Shown: one piece after another, positions 32,726-42,700 of the stretch | Layout: every line of letters starts with the position of its first letter | Position numbering within the stretch: the stretch's first letter is position 1 | DNA from: Isoetes taiwanensis | Taxonomy: Eukaryota; Streptophyta; Lycopodiopsida; Isoetales; Isoetaceae | Length of the DNA stretch: 64,000 nt | Direction: 5' to 3' | NCBI GenBank assembly: GCA_021234155.1 | Contig: JAJEKV010000047.1 | Location: 1,166,494 to 1,230,493, forward strand | Position numbers and translations under genes: made by a program | Notes under the pieces: generated by a model | What the model was told of the DNA's origin: nothing | The model's input: the letters and a program-made list of their open reading frames with translations, nothing else | The model's database searches: none

Positions 32726-33718
32726 CTAATTCAGCCAGCTTGAAAACACTGGGTTGCACCACTTGAACAATTTGATAAGGGCCAAGCCCGAAACTTTAAT
32801 CCTGTCTCGAAAATTTTTGTAACGAGAATCATAAAGAAGAACCAAATCGCCTTCTTTGAATGTTTTTGTCTTAAGTCTTTTGTCATGCAATGATTTCTGC
32901 AACCGTTGTCCATGAAGAACACGAATATAAGCATCACGCCTAAGTTCATCCAACTGTTCCAATTGATAAACCCTTTCTTTGAGTGCAGCAAAGGATTATG
33001 GGTCAGAGCTTGATGAAAAAAGGAGAGTGGGAAGGAGGTATTCAAAAGGCATTAGAGCTTCTTGACCATAAACCAATTTGAAAGGAGTGTGACCAGTAGC
33101 TATTTTGAAACACGTATTGTAAGCCCAAAGAACAGTAGGAAGCTTGTTTTGCCAGTCAGTGCGAGAAGCGTCACAAATTTTCTTGAGAATTGTGACCAGA
33201 GTTTTGTTGGTGCTTTCAGCCAAACCGTTCCCTTGAGGATAGTAAGGTGTGCTCTTGTGATGATGGATCAGTAGATAATCCGTTAGCTCTTTTATGGTAT
33301 GATTGATAAAATGGACACCTCGACACGACCACCACTCAGGTGGGGCAAAAAACGTGATAATTTGCTCGATAGAGGACCTTGGCCGCGTTTTGCCGTGATT
33401 GTTGTCCGGAAGTGCGCAAGCTTCCGCCCACTTGGTAGCGTAGTCCGTGTGAGAACCAGTAATGTAGCGGCACCTGGGTGCCGCCGCAGAGGATCGATGG
33501 GTCCCACAAAATCCATCCCCATTTGCTGAAAGGAAGGGCGCATGACCGGGCGCCAAGGGAAGAGCCGCCACGGGCCGCGGCCTTCCCACACGCCGACAAG
33601 CATCACACGCGGCGTGGCGGGAGCCGCCTTTGAAGAGCGTGGGCCAAAAATAACCCGCAAGAAGGATTTTATGCGTCGTGGTGTCACCATGAAAATGACC
33701 ACCACCGGAGCCCTTCAT
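32726..33718 (-). pseudogene. Outer gypsy integrase
   Basis: The frame 33,718-32,996 has HKILLAGYFWPTLFKGGS and CDACRRVGR (zinc finger end), HTDYATKWAEACALPDNN (core), GVHFINHTIKELTDYLLIHH, and STPYYPQGNGLAESTNKTL with the catalytic Glu, then WQNKLPTVLWAYNT and TPFKLVYGQEALMPFE. 32,962-32,726 continues with FKEGDLVLLYDSRYKNF (GPY/F-like module). It has no chromodomain. The N-terminal half of the core is garbled by frameshifts. Confidence 0.85.
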
Positions 33719-33742
33719 GGGCTTCGGACAATATCCGGGACC

Positions 33743-34430
33743 TCATGAGGGAGAACACAACAGGGCCGGCTGACTGTGATCCTTGCCTCTTTTGTAAAGA
33801 TGGCCTGCAAGTGATGGTGTAGTCACACGGACCCTCGCGGAGAAATTGGTGTCTACGGGATTGACGCTTTGCTGAGAGAGCGCGGGCGTCCCCTCCGTGG
33901 AAGAGCCGGTGAGGAGATATCGCTGAAAGTCGTGGAACCAATGTGGCGTGGCCGTGACCGTAAAGAGTTGAGCGTCAGGAAAGGCGCCTCGAGACTCCCG
34001 TGGAGGGATCATCCAGGTGTGGATGCGTGAAAGATAATCCGGGACAACATGAGACTTGTCGCCTTTGTGAACAATTTCAAAAGGTGCAAATTTTGCAAAA
34101 GAAGAACCTAACGAAAGCAATGCGCCCGTGGGCGTGGATTTGTTGATCAAATAAAGGAGTGCTTGGTGCTCAACAAAGAATTTGATCCGGACCGCCTAAA
34201 AGATAGTGACGGAAGCGTTGGACACGTAAAAATTAAACCCAAGGCTTCACGCGCCGTGGTCGAAAGAAGGCGCCGCCAGATTGAGTTTTCTACCGGCATA
34301 TCCGTTTGGTTTGTCGGCAGCGATCATATTCTTGAGAAAGAACAGCTCCAATAGCTTAATGCCGGAGACATCTACATGGGCGTGAAAGGGCTTGTCCCAT
34401 TGAGGAGGAACAAGAACCGGCCCCGAGTAA
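33743..34430 (-). pseudogene. Outer gypsy RNase H
   Basis: The minus strand reads FFVEHQALLYLINKSTPTGA followed by FEIVHKGDKSHVVPDYLSRI, the conserved end of gypsy RNase H. The upstream part is in other frames with stops. Confidence 0.75.
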
Positions 34431-35200
34431 GTAAAAGCTTCAACTGTTGGAAAGCAAAAGATCCGCTGGGAATTCCAAGCCCTGTGGATTCATCACCCGT
34501 GAGTTTATGAATGGATCTGCAATGGCCGCAAGTCCAGGAATGAAGGTGGAGTAATAATTTACCTTACCCAAGAAAGAGCGTGTTTCCTTGATATTGGCGG
34601 TGCTTGTGCCTTTGAGCACAATAATCGATTTTGGCAGGATCCGTGGTGATACCGCTTTGGTCGACAACGTGTCCCAACGTAACACAGAAGTGACACAAAC
34701 GGTTGCATTTCTCGTGATTGAGACTAATGCCGGACTCATCACATTTCGAAAGACGAGTTCCAATTTATCCAAATGGTCAGCCATGGAACTCAGAGGCAGA
34801 GAAGTCATCTTGAAAAATTTGCAAGAAGGGATTTTCCTTCATAAAATCATGAAAACGGAGAGCATGATGCGTTGAAACGTTGATGGAGAGTTTGATAATC
34901 CAAAAAGGAACCACTTTGTAGGCAAAAAGTGCTTGCGGGGGTGGTGAAAGTAGTCTTGAGTTGATCAGATTCTTTGATTGAGATCTGATTGTAGCGAGAA
35001 AAACCATCCATGAAGGAGTACATCTCATGTCCAAGAACCTCTTCGCAACCCTGGTGCGTGAAGGGAAGTGGAAAATGATCACGCCCGTGGCCCGATTGAG
35101 TTTCCGGAGTCCACGCAAACACGGATCTTTCCATTGTGTTTGAGTGCAATGACAATGGGGCTCACCCATTTCAGAATGTTTGACCTCATAGATCAAACTG
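34431..35200 (-). pseudogene. Outer gypsy reverse transcriptase
   Basis: Pieces in different frames give SPIVIALKHNGKIRVCVDS-type fingers, a TFAYKVVPFGL-like block (here LFAYKVVPFWI and FGLSNSPSTFQRIM) and FQDDFSASEFHG with the DD pair, followed by HLDKLELVFRNV. The order is right for RT. The frame is badly broken. Confidence 0.75.
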
Positions 35201-35748
35201 CGGCAAGGAGTTTGTCAATTTACGCCTTGACGCATCCACGGTAATGGGGGTGAGAGGCTTGCATCGCCGTTGCTATCTTTTGGGCGTGCATCGGGTTTGG
35301 TAGGAATTGTGAGTTCCTCCAAGGTTTTGTTGATCCCCCAAAGGTCTCGTAGCTCCGTGCTTAAGATGTGTTTGAACTTTTAAAGAGCATGACGCCCCTA
35401 TTCACGATAGGGTGTCTAAGATTGGCGCAAAGCAAGGCCGGACAGTCGATTGTTGCCCACGCCCAATCTCGATTTCGTGAGTCCGAATGTGTGGGATAAC
35501 TTCCGTCTTGGATAATATGAGCAGGAGGTTGAAGCATGACAGATGCGTGGCACTCTGCGGGTGAAGAAGAGAGGTTGCCGAAGTTTCATCAAGCGCAGGT
35601 TGCTTCATGACAAAGATTTTACATCAACCGGATCGAGAAAGTTCGGCTCAAAAAAGTGATCAACACGCTGGATGCGATTGCAAGGAGCCAGGTAGGGTCA
35701 AGCAAGGCAGCCACCGGTCCCGGATCAAGAGTCATTTCTCCCCAAGGA

Positions 35749-37071
35749 TCAAAGATATTCGGGGTAGGATAATGAGGCGCATCTGGGTGGAGCCTCGAAC
35801 TTGATAGATATTTCGGGCGCCCCAGAATCGTGTCGAGAGAGAGGGTTCAGCATTGTCAACCGAAATGATTTTACCATTTCCAAGTCCATAGTGGCATTGA
35901 GATGACCATCTGTGATGACTAACTGATCCGTGGCCCAATAATGGATACTCTTGGCCTGGCGGAGAAAAGGTCTGCCAACCAGCATTTCATAATCACCTGG
36001 ATCTTCTCCAGCCTTCCAAACACCAAATTCTAAGGGGAATCGGAGATCACCAATGTTGATGTGAAGAAGAGGTGTGACACCTTGAGGTCTCGTGATATGG
36101 CCATTAGCCAATTTGATGTCATATGGGGCACGATAGAGTTGTTTGATGCCCATTTGTTTGCGGAGTTTATCCGTGATGAGATTGACAGCGCTACCTCCGT
36201 CAATTTGAACATGATTGACTTGTTGATTGCCCACCGTGGCATGTACCGTGGGTGTAGAGGTAGCGACAGCCCCAACCAAAACGGTCGGGAGTGGTAACTG
36301 GTCCTTGAGAGCAGGACATAGTTTCAAAATTGTTGCCAGACTTAAGGGAATTTTGATTTTTGCCAGCTCCTCTTGGAGTTCCAGAGGCACATGAGAAAAA
36401 GGATCTGCTGGATCCACAGGTGCTGGAGTGCGTGGTAATGAAGCAGCAACTTCTTTTAGTAGGTCGACCTCTGCAGCAATATTCGGATATGTCTGAGAGC
36501 GTGGAGGTTGAGATGTGGAAGGTGCTTCTTGTCTTTGCTGAGCTCGGGTGGTGGCATGAACATTAGCCAACGTGCGGCCTTCAGCAGCTTGCATGAGGTT
36601 CAGAATGCTTTGGCGTACTTTAGGCATGACATGAGGCATGAGTTTGTCCAAGTCAGGCGCAAAGTGAACCTTTTTGTCCTCTTCATGAGGGATTTTGTCG
36701 ACTGCAAAGGCAGGTTGCGTGCCATTAGGAATAATGGTTAAGGGACGTGACGCCCTGGTCTGGCGTGAAACCAAACCAACCCAATTGGACGGCCGAACTA
36801 GAGGATTGAGAGCTTGAAAAATTTCTTCCTGTGCTTGTTGATCCATCTGAGGTTGATTGGCAGGAGCTGGTTGATAGCGTGATTGCTGAGGCGCTCGAGG
36901 TGGCTTCCGAAGAACGGGACGCGGCCCTTGTTTGCCATTGGCAATCCAAAGTTGGTAAGCCGTGAGAGGCGGACCGAGGTGGTCTGATTGGTGCCGTGAA
37001 GCCGCACTGAACTTGTGGAAGTTGAGGACATGCCGCGGTGGTATGACCCCATTCGTGGATGCTGATAACAC
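35749..37071 (-). pseudogene. Outer gypsy protease-containing ORF
   Basis: A 440-codon open frame. The aspartic protease block is VNHVQIDGGSAVNLITDKL with D-G-G in place of D-T/S-G, then YDIKLANGHI, FGVWKAGEDPGDYEMLVGRP (the usual ILGRPFL block). The GG variant is typical of Tat/Athila-type proteases. It overlaps the gag frame by about 350 bp. The region after 35,749 (35,200-35,750) is broken. Confidence 0.8.
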
Positions 37072-38179
37072 CGAGCTTTAGAAGGATCAAAAGGGGGTGT
37101 GTTGGGTCCCCCGTGGTTGCTCGTTGCTGATAGAGTTGATTGGGTTGAGCCCGCGGTGGTTGCGGCTGATATTGTGATTGGTCTTTGAGGTGTGGTTTGT
37201 ACTTGATAAACCACCTTGTTATGTGAAAGGTGTAGGATGAGTGCGAGTGCACTCTCTTCGCGGCATGATTGCACATGTTGCATCTTTTGCAATGAGGAGG
37301 GCCATTGGTGGAGTTGCATTCATTTGCCAAGTGGCCTTGGTATTTGCAGATATGGCACCAGATCTGACTGCGCTGCTGATTGGCGTGTTGAGGTTGGACA
37401 ACAGTTTGTGGAACCATGACTGGTGGAATGAAAGGGAGCTCCTGAAGAGACACGCCACGGGAGGAAACATTTACTGAGTGATTGACAAGGTCGATAGCCT
37501 GCTCCAAAGTCTTCGGGCGCAGGTATTCAGTCATGAGTCGGATAGCTGGAGGAAGTCCTTGAAGAAACCAGACCAAGATCTGGCTCTGTGTCGGGTACTC
37601 TTTGAGTTTGCTGAGCAGGATGTGAAGGCGATCAGCAAAATCCCTGGCGGACTCCGTGGGCTCTTGTTGAAGGTCATTGAGTTGCTTGAGATGAAGTTGA
37701 TCATCATCCGTGGTGCCATAGTGAGAAAGAAAAGCAGTTTTCATTTCGGACCAATCTTGTTTCCAGTGGCTTTTGTTGGACATAAGCCATTGATGAGGAG
37801 AGCCACGCAATGTGGTGGAAAAGATATGGAATTTTAGTTGAGGTTGTGCATGACCATTTAGGGCAGCCAGAGCCTCAAATTCTTCCATGTGGGCCTGAGC
37901 ACTTTGGTCTAAGGGTTTGCCTTTCGTGTTGCCAAAGGTTGGATAAGTCAGCTTAAGGGTCTGAAAGGTAGAAGTGAAAGTGCTGGGCTGGACAGGAACT
38001 GGATAGGGATTATATTGAGGTGGAGTTGGAGGTGGCAGAGTGCCTGAAAGACCCGGATGAAGGGGTTGCTGAGGTGGAGGTACTGGAGGTACCTGATCAT
38101 TGGTTTTGAGGTCCGTAAGGTTTAAAAAACGGGAAGAGCGGTGGGAAATGTAGGGAAGGGAAAGTCCGGGGAGGAGCAA
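36725..38179 (-). CDS. Outer gypsy gag
   Basis: A 484-codon open frame. A proline/glutamine-rich start is followed by the retrotransposon gag core (FSTTLRGSPHQWLMSNK, WSEMKTAFLSHYGTTDD, ESARDFADRLHILLSKLKEY, ILVWFLQGLPPAIRLM), then a CCHC zinc knuckle CHICKYQGHLANEC around residue 275 and a second Cys-rich stretch CKRCNMCNH. It lies just inside the 5' LTR on the minus strand and is the best preserved ORF of this element. Confidence 0.85.
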   Translation of the reverse strand: MLLPGLSLPYISHRSSRFLNLTDLKTNDQVPPVPPPQQPLHPGLSGTLPPPTPPQYNPYPVPVQPSTFTSTFQTLKLTYPTFGNTKGKPLDQSAQAHMEEFEALAALNGHAQPQLKFHIFSTTLRGSPHQWLMSNKSHWKQDWSEMKTAFLSHYGTTDDDQLHLKQLNDLQQEPTESARDFADRLHILLSKLKEYPTQSQILVWFLQGLPPAIRLMTEYLRPKTLEQAIDLVNHSVNVSSRGVSLQELPFIPPVMVPQTVVQPQHANQQRSQIWCHICKYQGHLANECNSTNGPPHCKRCNMCNHAAKRVHSHSSYTFHITRWFIKYKPHLKDQSQYQPQPPRAQPNQLYQQRATTGDPTHPLLILLKLGVISIHEWGHTTAACPQLPQVQCGFTAPIRPPRSASHGLPTLDCQWQTRAASRSSEATSSASAITLSTSSCQSTSDGSTSTGRNFSSSQSSSSAVQLGWFGFTPDQGVTSLNHYS

Positions 38180-38605
38180 AGAGACATGTGGATATCACTT
38201 TGCCCACCCGTAAGAGATGATGGTTGTGAAGGCATAGGCGTATAGCCAGAAGAATGATGGATGTAGGCATGTTCGGGGGTATGAAAGTAAGGTTGAGAAG
38301 GTTGAGCCTGATAGGGCTCCTGATAGTGATGAGGTGACTGAGGCTGTGAACAATGTTTGCACGCTTGAGGCAGAGAACTGGGACGAGACATGACACGAGG
38401 GGTGGGTGGCGCCGACTGAGCCCTGGACCGAATGTGGCCTCCCTCAATGTCATAGCAGAGCCATACATGTTGCTTGAAACAGCTTCCCTTGATGATGGCG
38501 CGCTCCAAGCGAGACGCCATCCGGGGAAAGGAGTTCTTCGGGCGTGAAGTTGCGAGACGGACATGGCGACGTAAAGGAAAAATCGAATCAGACCGGCAGT
38601 GGCGG

Positions 38606-39203
38606 TGTTTGGGGGTCGGGTTCGAACTCTCGCAAGACACCCTCTCGTGAGGACCCTTGGATCTAACAGGAGAATCCGGGGACTATGTCACGCGGGATTT
38701 GCAAGAAAACAATGAAAGGGAAAAGGGAACAACAACAATGAGACAACAATGATAAGCCAATGATAAGCTTCCTTGATATCAATGATGGCGATACATGAGC
38801 TCTCGCGAATGGAGAGAAAACGGGAAATGAGACAAGACTCAAAACTCATCTAAAACTCATGTGCTAGCTCTACTCATATATATAGTACAATGGCCTTTGG
38901 CCCAATATAGACACTCGGACGATCTCGGTGCCGACTCACGGAAGGAGGCCCCGATTTGCAGGAATGCTGGCGGTGCCTCTTGAAGTGCCTAGAATCACGC
39001 TGACGCTGACGCGGTCGGTGATGGGTGCTCACTTGTCTGAGCGCCGCCTCTTGTTGATGGACGCAGGTTTTGACTGCGTGGTCTGCTGCTTGGTCTTCTG
39101 CTGAGCCTTTGACGACTGACCCACGCCTGGTTGTGGATCCTTGGCCTTGACTTGGTCCGTGGAATGCATGAATAGTCCTGTACCAGGAGGCACAGGACTA
39201 ACA
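38606..39203 (-). repeat. Outer gypsy 5' LTR
   Basis: 598 bp, pair of 13,936-14,505, starting TGTTTGGGGG and ending GGACTAACA, followed by TSD ACCAC at 39,204-39,208. Confidence 0.9.
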
Positions 39204-40780
39204 ACCACTTCAACCAGTCTCTTCTCACATGCCAGATGCAAAGGTTCAAGCGTACGCTAGGGTAAACCTGAAGTGGAGATAGATACCACATGCTCAAGAT
39301 GGTGTGCAAAATGAACTAATGAAAACTGCTATGGAAACATTGTTACTTTTTTAATTGCATGTATTTCGGCATCACAAGAATCGGTGATAAAGCATGAGGG
39401 CTTCCACGTTGAGTCCTGGCGTTCAACCCACACTTTCATGGCTTCTAGCCATCTTGCTATTGCCTCGCTCTTCTGGGTGTTCGTGATAATCCAAGCCAAA
39501 GGCATCCCATTGAAGTTGTCATCGAATCCAATGATAGTGAAGAGGTAGTACCTTTAATGCAAAATAACAACATAACAATGTTAGCAAGGAAGCTAAAATT
39601 TTACATGAGCTTTAAAATACAAGAGGAGCAACCCCACCTCATCTCGTTTGTCTTGTAGGTTGAGTCAAGACACAATGCCCTATCCTTTCCAAATCTCAAC
39701 AAGGCTGGGTGGGAGTCATAACCCCCAATTGGAAGATGTCACCTTGCTCGTAGTGAAATACACTGTCAAGGTGTTGTTGCACCCACATATGAGTGCTTGT
39801 AGCTTCATCTTCATGCAACTTCCACACATTTCGGGCCACTTCCTTTTCAATGTTGTAGATTTCATGCATCTTTAACATGTCATCTCTCGAAAGCCCCTCC
39901 AACCCAAGTAGTTCCTTCTTCAAGCTCACTCTTTCTTGGTGGATATTCATCACCATTCTAGGTGCAATGTAATGCAATAGCTTTTGTTTGATCCATTCTC
40001 TCTTTTCAGCCGTGAGCCATGGAGCCAGCCTATACCTCAACCCTTTCTCAACAGCTAAAGCTTTACCATGGCAAATTTCACCTTGCTTGTTCACGTGATC
40101 CCATTTGTGGTACGTAATTTGAGTGCAATCCGGAAGAAGATAGAGCTGTCTCAAAGTGAAATGACATTGGCATCCCCTTCGAACACTCTCCCCCCTTTGA
40201 ACCCTCCTCCTCCTTTGGCCTCGAGGAGGACGTCGATCTTCCAGAACATGGGTGTTCCCAGAATTGTCTTGAGGCCCAAAACTACACCAGTACCTTCTTT
40301 CCACCATTGAGGATGAATCAGCCATTGTTTAATTTCGATGTGTAATCTAAAAAACATATAGACAACAAGCTAGAGAACTGCATACCTTTTCAGAGATAGA
40401 TATGTCCGGATGCCTGGTTTTGATAGCTCCTTATTCATTTGAGAGCTTCTTATATAGAAGTTGCAGGGTGCATCCCCATTGTTTTGCTCCCCAGCAATGA
40501 AATCCGGCACCCGTGAGGTGGGAATATAGGAAACCCACACCAATTGAGTGCCTCCTCCATCCAGATCAGGACCCTGGTGCTCTAGAACCGTCCAGGGCAG
40601 GCGACTGTGGTCAAAATGCCCTTCTGCAGGGTTTGTTTGCCAAATCTCTGCTTGCACCTGCTTAGAGCTTAGCCCCAACAAAGAGATGGAACTGGACAGT
40701 GTTCCAAGCACTCGCCTGCTCAATCTTCTCTTCGAGGTCCATGCCAGGCTCCGCTGAGAACTCCTGGCAGGTGATTCCAT
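39204..40780 (-). CDS. MULE transposase, N-terminal and catalytic part (split gene)
   Basis: Exons on the minus strand: 40,386-40,780, 39,638-40,293, 39,347-39,551, and 39,204-39,267 continuing at 13,935 beyond the insertion. Introns are GT-AG. Exon 1 starts MESPARSSQ and carries RVPDFIAGEQNNGDAPCNFY. It splices to YWCSFGPQDN, then GCQCHFTLRQLYLLPDCTQI and CHGKALAVEKG of the N-terminal zinc-binding region. The DDE core has ALCLDSTYKTN (first Asp), FITDSCDAEIHAI (second Asp) and LCIWHVRRDWLK. The third Glu is in the fragment at 13.5-13.9 kb. A run of five C at 39,722-39,726 has lost or gained a base, shifting the frame between FQLG and the first Asp. The start codon sits inside a GGAATCAC motif. 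Confidence 0.88.
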
Positions 40781-40879
40781 CTGATGGAATGGACAGGCTT
40801 ATCTCCGCAGGCCGGACGAACTCACGACGCCACAATGGCCGTCGACCGGTTCCCGCTCACGGACCGGATGCATCCACCT

Positions 40880-41520
40880 GTCGATCATGTGGAATCACAA
40901 AACTGTGATTCCGTCCCACAGAATAGTGCAGTTGTGATACCGCTAGGCGGAATAGCATTCGTGGTGATTCCATCTCGAGGAATCGGTCATTTGCGATTCT
41001 ACGGCTGAGTAATCGCTAGGGGTTGTGATTTCATCTCGCGTAATAGCAATCTTTGTGATTCCGCTCTGGCGGAATAGCATCGCCGTGATTCCGCCTCCCG
41101 CGTAATAGCAATGTTGTGATTCCGCCTCGCGAATAGCATTGGCGGATTCCGGCCCGTGGAATAGCAATATTGTGATTAGATGCGGAATAGCTATTTTGTG
41201 ATTAAATGCAGTAGGAATAGCTTTATGATTCCATCCGGCGAATAGCAATGTTGTGATTCCCTCTGGCGGAATAGCTATTTTGTGATTCTGTCTGGCGGAA
41301 TAGCATTGCTGTGATTCCATCTGGCGGAATAGCAATGTTGTGATTCCGTGTGGCGGAATACCGCTGTTGTGATTCTGTCTGGCGGAATAGCAATGTTGTG
41401 ATTCCGTGTGGCGGAATAGCACTGCTGTGATTCCGTCTGGCGGAATAACACGGCCGTTCGTGATTCCGTCCGGTGGAATAACGCGGGGGAGATTCCATCG
41501 CGAGGGAGATCCTGGATGTG
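40880..41520 (-). repeat. Right sub-terminal array of GTGATTCC...GGAATA units
   Basis: About 21 tandem units of 26-33 bp with the consensus GTGATTCCGTCTGGCGGAAT plus AGCAATGTT. Each unit is an interrupted palindrome (GATTCC ... GGAAT). Units near 41,240-41,430 are nearly identical and outer ones are more diverged. The array is the inverted counterpart of the left array at 5,690-6,100. Confidence 0.92.
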
Positions 41521-41569
41521 ATACCACCGGAAAGTATGTATCGCCTGAAAGCGGCCCTGTCAGGTACGG

Positions 41570-41676
41570 AAAATGGGGTTTCTGGTACGGATAACGGGGT
41601 CTCCGGCCTCGCGATTCTGCGGCAAGGAATATCTTGCGATGGAATCACAATAACCGGGGTAAAAATATTTTCATCC
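41570..41676 (-). repeat. Right terminal inverted repeat of the MULE
   Basis: Reverse complement of the left TIR: GGATGAAAATATTTTTACCC and on through GGTTATTGTGATTCCATCGC and CTTGCCGCAGAATC, ending against TSD TCTGTCATA at 41,677-41,685. Confidence 0.9.
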
Positions 41677-41685
41677 TCTGTCATA

Positions 41686-42439
41686 TGGCAAATGAGGATA
41701 GTTTCCCATTCAGACTAAGCTACATATGCCTCTTGACAGTCAATCAAAATGCTTATTGTATTTGACTGACGTTCTTTCATCTATAAGTTTTAATTTCATA
41801 TCATATACAAGAATGTGGAAATGTTTTATGCAATATCATCACCTTCTGTTCAATGAAGATTAAAAAATTGGAGATGCAAATAACATTGAAAGTTCTCAAA
41901 TATCTCAGTTTGATGATGAAGTATCTAGCCTAGATATATGTTCTTGTTTCCTGGTATTTTATATGTCTTATAGCGATGTTGTTGTAGAACTTTATTCCAT
42001 GAGCAGCAAGCTTGCCTCCAGCATTCTCATTTGCGGTGCCAGATCCTGAGACCAGAATAACAGCTCCCTTTTTGCAGACTCTGTTTGCAAGTTTTGGTTC
42101 TTAACTGTAAGGTAGTCTCCCAGACCAACTACAAAGATGTTGGTCTTAGATCTGGCATCAATCCTGCATTAGAGAACCCTTGCTGCATGTCCCCATTATG
42201 GTCACTTTGTCCATGATATCAGGAAAAGGTGCACCTTACATCAAGCAAATAAAAGATGATCAGGTGGAATCAAACAATGCAAATATCGTTTGATGATTTA
42301 ACCTATGCTTTCTTAAAAGCTTCAGAACCAGATTATGCACAAAAATCAGTGCTGCATTAAACCAAGTACCTGAAAGCCTGATGTGATCTGACACGTAGAT
42401 TAGGCTGTGCTTCTCCAAGAGCGCATCAACTATGCATAG
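41686..42439. other. Intergenic, AT-rich
   Basis: No gene could be supported. Short minus-strand frames around 42,010-42,230 are broken and resemble nothing I can name. Confidence 0.35.
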
Positions 42440-42700
42440 CGCATCTGCACATACAAGGACTTCAGCAGTTGGAGCAGGGGAATCTGGAGTGTAGGTACAA
42501 TCCAAGCATTCATTATCTATGACCTGGAAAAACCCTATTCTATGCAAGCCTGACCTATTCTAGCCCTAATATCATCACGACAACTCTCATCATCAAAACC
42601 TTGCAGATCAATTATGGGTACCACTTCATCAATCCTCGAGATGCCGGACAAATACCATAGGGAGCTGCTTTAATCCAATGTTACTGCCCAGTGTAAGTCG
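42440..42700 (-). pseudogene. 2-oxoglutarate/Fe(II) dioxygenase N-terminal fragment
   Basis: The minus strand reads LPMVFVRHLED in one frame, DEVVPIIDLQGFDDESCRDD then IRARIGQACIE in the next, a TAG, and GFFQVIDNE one base later. This is the order P..YVRP...RP, IPVIDL, EIGEACREWGFFQVINHG of the DIOX_N domain of plant 2-OG dioxygenases (flavonoid, hormone and specialised metabolism). The Trp-Gly site is replaced by a stop and shifted by one base. The catalytic His-x-Asp...His core was not found nearby. It is a dead fragment. Confidence 0.65.

Larger units (their letters stand above)
13936..39203 (-). mobile_element. Outer Ty3/gypsy LTR retrotransposon inserted in the MULE transposase
   Basis: LTRs at 13,936-14,505 and 38,606-39,203 begin TGTTTGGGG and end CTAAC(A), with TSD ACCAC on both sides. 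Genes read on the minus strand in the order gag, protease, RT, RNase H, integrase, then an extra coiled-coil ORF. No chromodomain was found. The protease motif IDGGSAVNLI resembles the Tat/Athila side of plant gypsy elements, so I place it there tentatively. All ORFs are broken by stops or shifts. The internal region is itself interrupted by the 14.3 kb chromovirus. I could not identify a convincing tRNA primer site next to the 5' LTR. Confidence 0.9.
5481..41676. mobile_element. 36.2 kb Mutator-like element (MULE) containing nested retrotransposons
   Basis: The ends are inverted copies: the left end begins GGGTGAAAATATTC and the right end, read in reverse, GGATGAAAATATTT. Both run on through ACCCCGGTTATTGTGATTCC, and the exact 9-bp duplication TCTGTCATA flanks them. 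Inside are a C2H2 zinc-finger ORF, a Ulp1-like protease, two related unknown genes in convergent orientation, and a SWIM-type MULE transposase on the minus strand. Without the 25.3 kb nested insertion (13,936-39,203 plus one 5-bp TSD copy) the MULE would be about 10.9 kb. The transposase has the insertion and a one-base frameshift, so this copy is probably not autonomous now. Carrying a Ulp1-like gene recalls the Kaonashi (KI) class of plant MULEs. Confidence 0.92.

Noticed and set aside
38606-38640. tRNA gene or tRNA T-arm (GGGTTCGAACTCTCGC)
   Set aside because: It lies inside the LTR, has no matching acceptor or anticodon arms, and the paired LTR has lost the pattern.
40880-41520. CRISPR-like array (regular short repeats with spacers)
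   Set aside because: The units are contiguous palindromic tandem repeats at a transposon end. There are no unique spacers of constant length and the genome is eukaryotic.
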